33,603 nt of DNA from Sphingomonas sp. ERG5. GTDB taxonomy: Bacteria > Pseudomonadota > Alphaproteobacteria > Sphingomonadales > Sphingomonadaceae. The translations under genes and the position numbers were made by a program. Under the pieces are notes generated by a model, which saw only the letters and a program-made list of their open reading frames with translations, ran no database searches and had not been told where the DNA came from. The stretch lies in the NCBI RefSeq assembly GCF_000803065.1, contig NZ_JSXI01000081.1:1-33603 (forward strand), given 5' to 3'. Within the stretch, counting starts at the first letter, position 1. Each line of letters begins with the position of its first letter. This document shows, piece after piece, positions 1 through 7,561 of this stretch.

Positions 1-74
1 CGCTCGTGATCGACCACCATACGCATCGGGCACTCGAGCTCTTCCGGCGCAATCTTGTTCGTCGTCTTGCTCAT
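1..74 (-). CDS. IS3-family transposase OrfA, N-terminal fragment
   Basis: Reading leftward from an ATG at 74-72, the 24 visible codons begin MSKTTNKIAPEELE and continue with MRMVVDHE. This closely resembles the N-terminus of OrfA proteins of IS3-family elements, which typically start MSKTTNKF-PEVRERAVRMV-DHE. OrfA is the helix-turn-helix half of the transposase, normally joined to the DDE half (OrfB) by programmed frameshifting. A GAAGGTGGAT ribosome-binding region lies just upstream, inside the IS end. The stretch matching EVRERAV is diverged. The gene is cut by the window edge, so activity cannot be assessed. Confidence 0.7.
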   Translation of the reverse strand, partial: MSKTTNKIAPEELECPMRMVVDHE

Positions 75-100
75 ACAGGATCCACCTTCTAAGGAGTTGG

Positions 101-127
101 AGCCTCCGGCAAACCCGGCGCGGTTCA
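101..127 (-). repeat. Terminal inverted repeat of the IS3-family element
   Basis: On the minus strand this reads TGAACCGCGCCGGGTTTGCC followed by GGAGGCT, which fits the left-end repeats of IS407-like IS3-family elements. The outer TGA begins exactly where the interrupted frame stops resembling a normal protein. The mate repeat and the target-site duplication lie outside the window. Confidence 0.7.
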
Positions 128-669
128 GTAATGCGATGATAGCCGAGTTGTCGATAGAGTGGTAACAACACCTCCTCTATAAGCTGATCTTCTGAGCAGG
201 TATCTAGGTATGTAGATAGCCGATCGCGGCGGGTTGTCTCTTCGACAGTGAAGGGCTTGTGAGGATCGGGCTTGGCCGAGACAGTTTGTGTGCCAAGGTG
301 CTTGAAATAGAGGTTATGGTTTTCTCCGTAGAACGCTTCAAATCCCTCTCTCTTTAACGGGACATTGAGAGCGAGCAATGCAAGAGATCGATCGGGATCT
401 TTAGCGTCGCCATCCTCTTTGGTCATCATACGACGCAACAGTGCGACTAGATCATCTGGTAAGTGATTGGGCCTAGTGGCCGACTTCTCCAATATCTCTT
501 CGACCTGCGCTTGCGCCCATACGGGACGCCACGAGCCATCGTGCTTGTAAGGAAGTCCGGCCTCCTCAAACAGTTCGGTGATGTAATAGGATGAGCGATA
601 GCGAAAGTGGTCGAGATCGCCAACGATCATGGAGCCAAGTTCACGTAGGCTGCGCTTGCTAAACTTCAT
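128..669 (-). pseudogene. Low-GC gene of unknown function, interrupted by the IS element
   Basis: An uninterrupted frame runs leftward from ATG 669-667 (MKFSKRSLRELG...) for about 180 codons to the IS end at 127, then continues by chance through the IS repeat to the window edge without a stop. ORF tools that need a stop codon would miss it. Base composition and codon use are clearly more AT-rich than the chromosome (CTA, TTA, AGA and ATA codons), which suggests acquisition by transfer. The last residues before the break read LLPLYRQLGYHRIT, which looks like protein interior, so a C-terminal part is probably displaced beyond the IS. I do not recognise a named domain. A role in an accessory or defence locus is possible from context only. 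A GGGGACAGGT stretch upstream may be the ribosome-binding site. Confidence 0.65.
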
Positions 670-692
670 ACCTGTCCCCGACAAAATCCCTT

Positions 693-707
693 CCTAATCT
701 AATTAGG
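693..707. promoter_or_regulatory. Small perfect palindrome upstream of the disrupted gene
   Basis: CCTAAT-CTA-ATTAGG is a perfect 6-3-6 inverted repeat, 24 bases upstream of the start codon at 669. Its position suits an operator or part of the promoter of that gene. No binding protein can be named. Confidence 0.35.
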
Positions 708-735
708 TGCAGGGGCGAGAAAACCAAACAGACAT

Positions 736-1000
736 CGTTTGTGCGAAGGCGACACAGTTGTGGTCACGGGATGGATCACCTCGCGCGATCGTCGATGTAC
801 CCCCACACGCTAGTCCAGCAGCCACAGGAGGAGGGCGTCGGCTTTCGGTGCGTCGAGCAAGACGGCATCAACACGACCACCATAGACGGCCAGCGCATGG
901 CAAGCGTGCTGGGTGGCGTGGCGCAGTTCGAGACGCAGCTTCCCGCTACTTGCAGATATCACGCGCACGAAAAACCCGGCAGGCTAGGCCGGACGGACCC
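736..1000 (+). pseudogene. Serine resolvase/invertase remnant, frameshifted
   Basis: Two reading frames together recreate the middle of a Tn3-type or Pin-type serine recombinase. From about 745 one frame reads EGDTVVVT. After a one-base loss near 769 the next frame (771-941) reads MDHLARSS, then EEGVGFRCVEQDGINTTT, then GGVAQFETQL. Intact resolvases have GDTLVVTRLDRLARS, then ERGVGFRSLxxxIDTTT, then GALAQFEREL. A degraded Arg/Gly-rich linker (EKPGRLGRTDPP) follows. The N-terminal catalytic serine region and the C-terminal helix-turn-helix are not seen, so the gene is dead. It fits the picture of a decayed mobile element next to the IS. Confidence 0.75.
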
Positions 1001-1277
1001 TCCAACCTCCACTCTCGTCGGCGGCGCTTTCTGCGGTTGGCGCCGGGCCTGACTTCAAGCGCATTTCCAAACCGAGACACGACCAGAATGCCCCGGCCAA
1101 GGCAGCCACGCAGGCCAGCGGCATTCGACCGAACGCCGCCTCGATTCAATCCAGCCGTTGGTGTCGTCATCACGGCTCTCCCGCGCACATGTCGTGCGTG
1201 TTCTGTAAAGCCCATTTGACGGGCGACTTGAATCAACAGCGCTGGACTCGATCAGACCATGACCCCGCCACGGATAT
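1001..1277. other. Stretch without a supportable gene
   Basis: Overlapping frames on both strands look like random translations of GC-rich DNA. The only mildly protein-like frame is a 46-codon minus-strand ORF (1124-984, starting MPLACVAALAGAFW) with a hydrophobic N-terminus. It has no clear ribosome-binding site or recognisable family. The stretch is probably remnant mobile DNA between the resolvase remnant and the repeat array. Confidence 0.4.
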
Positions 1278-1409
1278 TTCCCGATATTCCCGCAAAGCAC
1301 CCGAAAAATTCCCGTGCGGCTCCATCAAAATTCCCGCAGCTTTTCCCGCAGATTCCCGCAGAACGCTCAAAAAACGATTTTCCCGCAGCAACTCCCGCAG
1401 CAACGGGAA
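1278..1409. repeat. Array of eight TTCCCG(CA) words plus one inverted copy
   Basis: TTCCCG occurs at 1278, 1287, 1309, 1331, 1343, 1353 and 1380, a variant CTCCCG at 1392, and an inverted CGGGAA at 1404-1409. Several copies extend to ATTCCCGCAG or TTTCCCGCAG. Spacings are 9, 22, 22, 12, 10, 27 and 12, so most copies fall near whole helical turns from each other. This resembles an iterated protein-binding array such as recombinase arm sites or an operator cluster. It lies between the mobile-element remnants and the DUF885 gene, so it may mark the border of the accessory region. Confidence 0.55.
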
Positions 1410-1590
1410 TTTGGACCGATTGCGGCAATGCCCGAAATGCGCTGCGGCTCGCCCGAATGATCCCGCCGATTCAAACCCGCCTGGCGCTCCGTCACGGTCG
1501 GGCATGGACTGCCGATCGCGCCATCCAATCCTTGCCGCCGGCGATGCGGCGTCATAAGACGGTACATCACTTAATCCGAGGAAAAGCGCC

Positions 1591-3414
1591 TTGCGTTTCA
1601 AATTGCTGACCGCCGCCCTGCTGTGCGCCGCCGCCACACCCGCTCTGTCCCAGGCATTGCCGCCGCCCGCGTCGGTCGCCGGCGACAGCGCCGAGGACGG
1701 CAGGCTCAAGCGGCTCTTCTACGAGAGCGATGAAGCGTCGCTGAAACGCAACCCGATCTCGGCCATCTTCCGCGGCGACCTGCGCTATGCCGACCGGCTC
1801 GGCGATTATCTGTCCGACGCCTATCTCGATGGCGAGCGCAAGGCGGGCGAGGCGGATCTTCGCGCGCTCGGCGCGATCGACCGGACCAAGCTCACGCATG
1901 TCGATCAGATCGCGTATGACGTGTTCCGCAATTCGACCGAAATCAGCCTGCGCGGCTATGATCCCGCGATCGTCGCGCTGACCATCGTCCGGCCGATCGA
2001 TCATTTCAGCGGCTTCCAGACCTTCTATCCCGACTTCGCCTCGGGGCAGGGCGCCGCGCCGTTCAAGACGGTCGCCGACTATGACAACAGCCTGAAGCGC
2101 AGCGTGGAATATGCCGCGATGCTCGATGAGGCGATCGTGCGTTTTCGCCAGGGCATGAAAAGCGGCGTGGTTCAGCCCAAGCTGACCGTGCGCAACATGA
2201 TCGAGCAGTTCGACAATATCATCGCGCAAGGGGTCGAGGGTTCGGCCTTTTACGGACCAGTGAAGACTTTCCCGGCGACCATTCCGGCGGCCGATCAGAC
2301 GCGGCTGCGCGCGGCCTATGCCGCGCAGATCCGCGACGTGCTGATCCCGGCGCACAAGCGCATGCGCGATTTCCTCGCCAATACCTATCTTGCCGCGGCG
2401 CGCGACAGCGTCGGATTGTCGGGCATGCCCGGTGGCGACAAGCTCTACGCCTATCTGATCGAATCCAATACCACGCTGCCGCTCAAGGCGGAGGATGTGC
2501 ATAATCTCGGCCTGTCGGAGGTTGCGCGCATCCTCAAGGCGATGGAGGTCCAGAAAGCGGCGGTTGGCTTCAAGGGCAGCCTGCCCGAATTCTTCACCTT
2601 CCTGCGCACCGACGCGCAGTTCGCGCCCAAATCGGCGGAGCAGTTGCGCGACGGCTATCGCGCGATCGGCAAGCGTATCGAGGCGCGGATCAACGAGCAA
2701 TTCTCGCTCTTGCCCAAGACCCCGCTCGAGATTCGTCCGGTCCCGGCGTACAAGGAAAAGACCGAGGCCGGCGGTTCCTATCAAAGCGGCACGCCGGACG
2801 GCACGCGTCCGGGCATATTCTATTACAACACCTATGACCTGCCCTCGCGCTACATGTGGGAAATGGAGACGCTGTACCTGCATGAGGCGGAGCCGGGGCA
2901 TCATTTCCAGATCAGCCTGGCGCAGGAGAATGCGGCATTGCCCGCGTTCATGCGCTTCGGCGGCAATACCGCTTATGCCGAGGGCTGGGGCCTGTACGCC
3001 GAGACCTTGTGGCCCGAACTGGGCATGGAAACCGATCCCTATCAGCGCATGGGCGGGCTGAACGATGAAATGCTCCGTGCGATGCGGCTCGTCGTCGACA
3101 CCGGCATCCATGCCAAGGGTTGGACCCGCGATCAGGCGATCGATTATATGCTCGCCAATTCGCCGATGGCGCGAACCGACGCGACCGCCGAGGTCGAGCG
3201 CTATATCGCCATTCCCGGGCAGGCTCTGGCCTATAAGATCGGCCAGCTGACCATCAGCCGTACCAAGGCGAAGACCAAGGCGGCGCTTGGCGACAAGTTC
3301 GACCCGCGCGCCTTCCATGCCCAGATCCTCGACACTGGTGCGCTGCCGATGCCGGTACTGGAAAAGAAGATCGACGCCTGGATCGCGGCGTCGGGCGGCA
3401 AGGTCGCGCAATAA
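1591..3414 (+). CDS. DUF885 family protein, exported, metallopeptidase-like
   Basis: The 607-residue product starts with a type I signal peptide (RFKLLTAALLCAAATPALS, cleavage likely before QA), so it is probably periplasmic or secreted. The body matches DUF885 proteins, a family regarded as peptidase-like. The hallmark HEAEPGHHFQ lies at residues 431-440, and the family motif YAEGWGLYAE follows shortly after. The histidines and glutamates of these motifs are candidate metal ligands and catalytic residues. The start is a TTG at 1591, supported by GAGGAAA about eight bases upstream and by the well-formed signal peptide directly after it. The substrate is unknown. The gene stands alone: the upstream DNA is a decayed mobile region and the next gene follows after 145 bases. 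Confidence 0.88.
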   Translation: MRFKLLTAALLCAAATPALSQALPPPASVAGDSAEDGRLKRLFYESDEASLKRNPISAIFRGDLRYADRLGDYLSDAYLDGERKAGEADLRALGAIDRTKLTHVDQIAYDVFRNSTEISLRGYDPAIVALTIVRPIDHFSGFQTFYPDFASGQGAAPFKTVADYDNSLKRSVEYAAMLDEAIVRFRQGMKSGVVQPKLTVRNMIEQFDNIIAQGVEGSAFYGPVKTFPATIPAADQTRLRAAYAAQIRDVLIPAHKRMRDFLANTYLAAARDSVGLSGMPGGDKLYAYLIESNTTLPLKAEDVHNLGLSEVARILKAMEVQKAAVGFKGSLPEFFTFLRTDAQFAPKSAEQLRDGYRAIGKRIEARINEQFSLLPKTPLEIRPVPAYKEKTEAGGSYQSGTPDGTRPGIFYYNTYDLPSRYMWEMETLYLHEAEPGHHFQISLAQENAALPAFMRFGGNTAYAEGWGLYAETLWPELGMETDPYQRMGGLNDEMLRAMRLVVDTGIHAKGWTRDQAIDYMLANSPMARTDATAEVERYIAIPGQALAYKIGQLTISRTKAKTKAALGDKFDPRAFHAQILDTGALPMPVLEKKIDAWIAASGGKVAQ

Positions 3415-3426
3415 CAAGGGGTTGGC

Positions 3427-3450
3427 GGCGCCGGGATTATGCCCGGCGTC
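3427..3450 (+). terminator. Hairpin after the DUF885 gene, possible terminator
   Basis: CGCCGGG (3429-3435), loop ATTATG, CCCGGCG (3442-3448), extendable by two pairs. It lies just after the stop codon. No T-run follows, so intrinsic termination is uncertain. Confidence 0.35.
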
Positions 3451-3559
3451 GCTGCATGGCCGGCCTGCACAGTTTCTGCACAAAGGTTTCACCCGATCAG
3501 CTTTGGCCGCCGGCCGGGCGGCTCCCTATCGCACTCTCTCCTGACAGAGGGAGATGACC

Positions 3560-4966
3560 ATGTTGGAGCATATCGCCGCCGAGCGCTCGCCCGGCCGCAA
3601 GCTGTTGTTCGCGATCCTGATCGGGGCGCTGCTCGCGATCCCGCTCTTCACCATCTATCTGCTGGTCTACGACCGGCAATCGCAATCGGAGACCGCGCGG
3701 TCGTCGATCGCCGACGGGTGGGGCGGGCCGCAGACCGTTGCCGGGCCGGTGCTGATCATCCCTTACGCCGAGAAGATCGATGAGACCGTGACGGAGAATG
3801 GCAAGAAGGTCGTCCGTACCAATACCGTCTGGCGCGAACTGACGGTCGCGCCGACCATGGCCGACATCAAATCGGCGCTCAAACCCGAACGGCGCCATCG
3901 CTCGATCTATGACGCCGTCGTTTATGAGGCGCGCAACACCGGCACCGCCCGGTTCGCGCTGCCCGCGGATTTGCAGCGTTTCGGGGTCACCGCCGATCAG
4001 CTGGCGCTCAACCGCGCGGAGTTGCGCTTCGGCCTGCGCGATGCGCGTGGCTTGTTCGGTCCGCCGCCTTCGGTGACTGTCGATGGCCGCCGCTTGCCGC
4101 TTCAGCCGGGCAAGGGGCTGCCGGAAACCAATGGCTCGGGGTTCTTCACCTGGCTTGATGCGGCGGCGCTGCGTGAACGGCCGATCGCGGTGAGTTTCGA
4201 CTATGCGTTTCGTGGCAATGGCTGGCTCGCCTTGCGGCCGCAGGCCGGCGACACGCGCTGGACGGTCAATTCGAAATGGCCGCATCCAAGCTTCACCGGC
4301 GGCTTTCTGCCGACCCGTCATGAGATCAAGGATGACGGTTTCACCGCGGTCTGGCGGGTCGGAAATCTCGCACTGGGCAGCACGCTGATCAATGGCGAAC
4401 AGCGGGTTAAGCCGGACGCTGCCTCGGCGGAGAATCCTTATGGTCTCGGGGGCGCTGCGGTGAAGGAAGTGGCGGGCGATTACGAGGCGCGGGTCGATCT
4501 CGTCACGCCGGTCGATCTCTACAGCCAAGTCAATCGCAGTGTGAAGTACGGCTTCCTGTTCATCGGCTTCACCTTCATCGCCTTTCTGATGTTCGACGTG
4601 ATCGGCGGCGTGCGCGTCTCTGCGGTCGAATATCTGCTGGTCGGTGCCGGGCTGGTGCTGTTCTTCGTCATGCTGCTGGCCTTTGCCGAAGTGGTCGGCT
4701 TCTCCCCCGCCTATGTCCTGGCGGCCGGGGCGATCATCGGCCTGCTCACCGCTTACTCCTCGGCGGTGCTCGGCAGCTGGCGGCGTGGCGCCTATATCGC
4801 CGGCCTGCTCATCGCGCTGTACGGTGTGCTCTACATCCTGCTCAGCCTGGAGGCCTATTCGCTGGTGATCGGCTCGCTGCTGCTCTTCGCGGCGCTGGCG
4901 GCGGTGATGTATCTCACCCGCGGACTCGACTGGGGCGGCATCCGCATCGCCCCGGCGAAGGACTAG
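3560..4966 (+). CDS. creD: CreD-like inner membrane protein
   Basis: The product has about 468 residues. An N-terminal membrane helix (KLLFAILIGALLAIPLFTIY) is followed by a large extracytoplasmic domain, then a cluster of membrane helices from about residue 330 onward. The motif WGGPQTVAGPVLIIPY near residues 53-68 and the overall layout are typical of CreD/Cet proteins, which in enterics belong to the CreBC regulon and are linked to envelope stress and colicin tolerance. Here no creBC genes are adjacent, so the regulon link is not implied. Two in-frame ATGs compete. The ATG at 3560 sits six bases after the AGAGGGAG ribosome-binding site, while the ATG at 3554 directly abuts it, so 3560 is preferred. 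Confidence 0.87.
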   Translation: MLEHIAAERSPGRKLLFAILIGALLAIPLFTIYLLVYDRQSQSETARSSIADGWGGPQTVAGPVLIIPYAEKIDETVTENGKKVVRTNTVWRELTVAPTMADIKSALKPERRHRSIYDAVVYEARNTGTARFALPADLQRFGVTADQLALNRAELRFGLRDARGLFGPPPSVTVDGRRLPLQPGKGLPETNGSGFFTWLDAAALRERPIAVSFDYAFRGNGWLALRPQAGDTRWTVNSKWPHPSFTGGFLPTRHEIKDDGFTAVWRVGNLALGSTLINGEQRVKPDAASAENPYGLGGAAVKEVAGDYEARVDLVTPVDLYSQVNRSVKYGFLFIGFTFIAFLMFDVIGGVRVSAVEYLLVGAGLVLFFVMLLAFAEVVGFSPAYVLAAGAIIGLLTAYSSAVLGSWRRGAYIAGLLIALYGVLYILLSLEAYSLVIGSLLLFAALAAVMYLTRGLDWGGIRIAPAKD

Positions 4967-5100
4967 CCGGGGTGGCGCCGGCCCGCTCTTCCTCCATGGT
5001 CGCTGTATCGCAGGACTGTCGGGGGAAGGGCGGGCCGGTGCCGGTCGGCGCTTCTTCCGTCTGTGTGCGCGGGCCGCATCCCGCGCTGCCGTCTAAGCAT

Positions 5101-5129
5101 TTGCGACACCCCGCCGGCTTGTGTATCGG
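5101..5129 (+). promoter_or_regulatory. Candidate sigma-70 promoter for sdhB
   Basis: TTGCGA (5101-5106), a 17-base spacer, then TATCGG (5124-5129), 57 bases before the sdhB start. The rest of the 220-base creD-sdhB gap shows no convincing gene. Confidence 0.4.
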
Positions 5130-5186
5130 CATGGCGACATCGCGCGGCCCGACCGCGCGGCATGATTGTACGGGGACGTTGTACCG

Positions 5187-5972
5187 ATGGCTGAGTTTGT
5201 CCTGCCGAAGAACAGCAAGATCAGGAAGAATGGCAAGGTCCACAAGGCGCCTGCCGAAGCGACGAAGGTCAAGAATTTCAAGGTCTATCGCTACGACCCC
5301 GATGCCGGTGAAAATCCGCGTTACGATACGTTCGAGATCGACCTCGACAGCTGCGGCCCGATGGTGCTCGACGCACTGATCAAGATGAAGTCGGAGCAGG
5401 ACAGCTCGCTCACCTTCCGCCGCTCGTGCCGCGAAGGCATTTGCGGGTCGTGCTCGATGAACATCGATGGCAAGAATGGCCTCGCCTGCACCACCGCGAT
5501 CGAGGATGTGAAGGGCGACGTGACGATCACGCCGCTGCCGCACATGGAAGTGATCAAGGACCTGGTCCCCGACTTCACGCATTTCTACGCGCAGTACGCG
5601 TCGATCAAACCATGGCTGCAGACCGTCACGCCGCCGCCCTCGGGCAAGGAGCGGCTGCAGTCGCCGGCCGATCGCGAGAAGCTCGACGGGCTGTACGAAT
5701 GCATCCTGTGCGCCTGCTGTTCGACGTCGTGCCCAAGCTATTGGTGGAACAGCGACAAGTTCCTCGGCCCGGCGATCCTGTTGCAGGCCTATCGCTGGCT
5801 CGCCGACAGCCGTGACGAGATGACCGGCGAGCGGCTCGACGAGCTGGAGGATCCGTTCCGCCTCTATCGCTGCCACACGATCATGAATTGCGCGAATGTC
5901 TGCCCCAAGGGGCTGAACCCGGCCAAGGCGATCGCCGAGATCAAGAAGATGGAAGTCGAGCGGGTTCTTTAA
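5187..5972 (+). CDS. sdhB: Succinate dehydrogenase iron-sulfur subunit
   Basis: This 261-residue protein carries electrons from the flavoprotein SdhA to the membrane subunits of complex II, joining the TCA cycle to the respiratory chain. The [2Fe-2S] ligands are C81, C86, C89 and C101 (SCREGICGSCSMN). The C-terminal ferredoxin domain has CILCACCSTSCPSYWW (C172, C175, C177, C178, C182) and CHTIMNCANVCPKG for the [4Fe-4S] and [3Fe-4S] clusters. The ATG at 5187 is chosen because sphingomonad SdhB proteins begin MAEFxLPKNS and GGGGA lies about ten bases upstream; a TTG at 5166 would add seven unrelated residues. sdhC, sdhD and sdhA are not directly upstream, where creD lies, so sdhB appears to be transcribed separately here. 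Confidence 0.96.
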   Translation: MAEFVLPKNSKIRKNGKVHKAPAEATKVKNFKVYRYDPDAGENPRYDTFEIDLDSCGPMVLDALIKMKSEQDSSLTFRRSCREGICGSCSMNIDGKNGLACTTAIEDVKGDVTITPLPHMEVIKDLVPDFTHFYAQYASIKPWLQTVTPPPSGKERLQSPADREKLDGLYECILCACCSTSCPSYWWNSDKFLGPAILLQAYRWLADSRDEMTGERLDELEDPFRLYRCHTIMNCANVCPKGLNPAKAIAEIKKMEVERVL

Positions 5973-5981
5973 GGCATCCGC

Positions 5982-6452
5982 GTGACCGAACCGGCCAACC
6001 CATTCTTCAGCTACGAGGACGATCCCGACGCGCCCGGCTGGAAACGCTGGCAGTTTCGCGATCCGACTCGGTTCAATGCGTTTATCGAACCACTGCTTGT
6101 CCGGGTCGATGAGGGCCTGGCGCGGGTGCGCATGATGCCGCGCCATGATCATTCGAACATGCGCGACCAGGTGCATGGCGGCGCGCTCCTCGGCTTCATG
6201 GACGTCGCGCTGTTCGCGGCCAGCCGTGGCTTCGGCGTGCTGAGCGCAGGCGGCGCGGTGACGCTCGATCTGTCGGCGCAGTTCATCGGCGGTGGACGCA
6301 TTGGCGTCCCGCTCGAGGCGCATATCGAGCTGTTGCGAGAAACCGGCCGCATGCTGTTCCTGCGTGGCCTGGTCGTGCAGGAGGGCGAGCCGACCATTGC
6401 GAGCTTTAGCGGCACGTTGCGCAAGTCTACGCCGCCCGCCGGCCTCAAATGA
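5982..6452 (+). CDS. PaaI-type hotdog thioesterase
   Basis: The 156-residue product has the hotdog signature of PaaI-family acyl-CoA thioesterases: HGGALLGFMDVALFAASR near residues 66-83, followed by a LDLSAQFIGGGRIG strand typical of the fold. It would hydrolyse an acyl-CoA or aryl-CoA in the cytosol; the substrate cannot be read from the sequence. The start is GTG at 5982, nine bases after the sdhB stop, with AAGG in the sdhB tail as ribosome-binding site. Its stop overlaps the zapE start in an ATGA quartet, so sdhB, this gene and zapE are likely one transcript with translational coupling. Confidence 0.85.
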   Translation: MTEPANPFFSYEDDPDAPGWKRWQFRDPTRFNAFIEPLLVRVDEGLARVRMMPRHDHSNMRDQVHGGALLGFMDVALFAASRGFGVLSAGGAVTLDLSAQFIGGGRIGVPLEAHIELLRETGRMLFLRGLVVQEGEPTIASFSGTLRKSTPPAGLK

Positions 6453-7561
6453 GCAAGGTCCTTGCCGCTTATCAGGCGCTGGTGGCCGCCGGCGAGCTGC
6501 AGGCCGATCCGGAACAGGCCGAGGGCGCGCGCCGGCTCGATCTGCTCGCGACCGAGCTCGAGGCGACTCCGAAACGTGGCAGCATCCTGTGGCGCACGCT
6601 CGGCAAGAAGCCGGAGGCGCCGCGCGGCATCTATCTATGGGGCGGTGTCGGGCGCGGCAAATCGATGCTGATGGACCTGTTCTTCCACGCGCTCGACATT
6701 CGCCGCAAACGCCGGGTGCATTTTCAGGAATTCATGCTTGAAGTGCATCAGCGCCTCGGGGTCGAGCGCGCGAGGGAGAAGGGCGATCCGGTCCTGCCGG
6801 TCGCGGCCGCGATTGCCGATGAAACGCGGTTGCTCGCGTTCGACGAGATGATCGTCAACAACAGCCCCGACGCGATGATCCTGTCGCGGCTGTTCACCGA
6901 ATTGCTCGCGCGTGGCGTGACCGTGGTGACGACATCGAATCGCGTCCCGACCGACCTGTACAAGGATGGACTCAACCGCGAGCATTTTCTGCCCTTTATC
7001 GATCTCATCCAGACGAAGCTCGACGTGCTCGCACTCAATGGTCCGGTGGATTACCGCCGCGACCGGCTTGGCGTGCAGGAAACCTGGCTGGTGCCCAATG
7101 GGCCCGACGCGACGGCACAGCTCTCCGCCGCCTTTTTCCGCCTGACCGATTATCCGCCCGAGGATCGTGCGCATGTGCCGGCGGAGGAACTGGCGGTGCA
7201 GGGTGGGCGTACGTTGCATGTGCCCAAGAGCTTGAAGGGCGTGGCGGTCTTTTCGTTCAGGAAATTGTGCGGCGAAGCGCGGGGCGCGGCGGATTATCTG
7301 GCCGTGGCGCGGAAGTTCCACACCGTGATCCTGGTTGGCATCCCCAAATTGGGACCGGAGAACCGCAACGAGGCGGCACGTTTCGTCGCGCTGATCGACG
7401 CGCTGTACGAACATAAGGTCAAGCTGCTCGCCGCCGCCGATGCCGAGCCCGATCAACTTTACGAAACGGGTGATGGGCGTTTCGAGTTCGATCGTACGGT
7501 CAGCCGGTTGGAGGAAATGCGGTCGGAAGACTATCTCGCGGAAGGCCATGGCCAGCGATAG
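6449..7561 (+). CDS. zapE: Cell division protein ZapE (AFG1-like ATPase)
   Basis: This 370-residue AAA-type ATPase of the AFG1/ZapE family has Walker A GGVGRGKSMLMD at about residues 65-76 and Walker B LLAFDEM near 128-134. A sensor-like TTSNRVPTDLYKDGLNRE region follows, characteristic of the family. In E. coli ZapE acts on the Z-ring during constriction; mitochondrial AFG1 relatives help turn over respiratory-chain proteins, which fits its place behind sdhB. The start overlaps the upstream stop (ATGA). The 3' end overlaps the convergent acyltransferase gene by 31 bases. Confidence 0.93.
   Translation: MSKVLAAYQALVAAGELQADPEQAEGARRLDLLATELEATPKRGSILWRTLGKKPEAPRGIYLWGGVGRGKSMLMDLFFHALDIRRKRRVHFQEFMLEVHQRLGVERAREKGDPVLPVAAAIADETRLLAFDEMIVNNSPDAMILSRLFTELLARGVTVVTTSNRVPTDLYKDGLNREHFLPFIDLIQTKLDVLALNGPVDYRRDRLGVQETWLVPNGPDATAQLSAAFFRLTDYPPEDRAHVPAEELAVQGGRTLHVPKSLKGVAVFSFRKLCGEARGAADYLAVARKFHTVILVGIPKLGPENRNEAARFVALIDALYEHKVKLLAAADAEPDQLYETGDGRFEFDRTVSRLEEMRSEDYLAEGHGQR

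Larger units (their letters stand above)
1..127 (-). mobile_element. IS3-family insertion sequence, left part cut by the window edge
   Basis: The segment combines a terminal inverted repeat of the IS3/IS407 type (101-127, beginning TGAACCGCGCCGGG on the minus strand) with the start of an OrfA-like transposase gene reading away from it. The usual spacing is kept: inverted repeat, short leader with a ribosome-binding site, then orfA. The element runs off the window, so its other end, orfB and its completeness cannot be judged. It sits inside the open frame described at 128-669, so it has interrupted that gene. Confidence 0.75.

Noticed and set aside
984..1124. 46-codon minus-strand ORF with hydrophobic start (MPLACVAALAGAFW)
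   Set aside because: No ribosome-binding site or family, and it lies in decayed mobile DNA; not enough to call a gene.
1278..1409. CRISPR array interpretation of the TTCCCG words
   Set aside because: Repeats are only 6-8 bases, spacing is irregular from 9 to 27, and there are no unique spacers or cas genes.
1567..3492. 641-codon open frame on the minus strand opposite the DUF885 gene
   Set aside because: It mirrors the codon structure of the plus-strand gene; it has no family match by eye and an Arg/His-rich composition typical of antisense frames in high-GC DNA.
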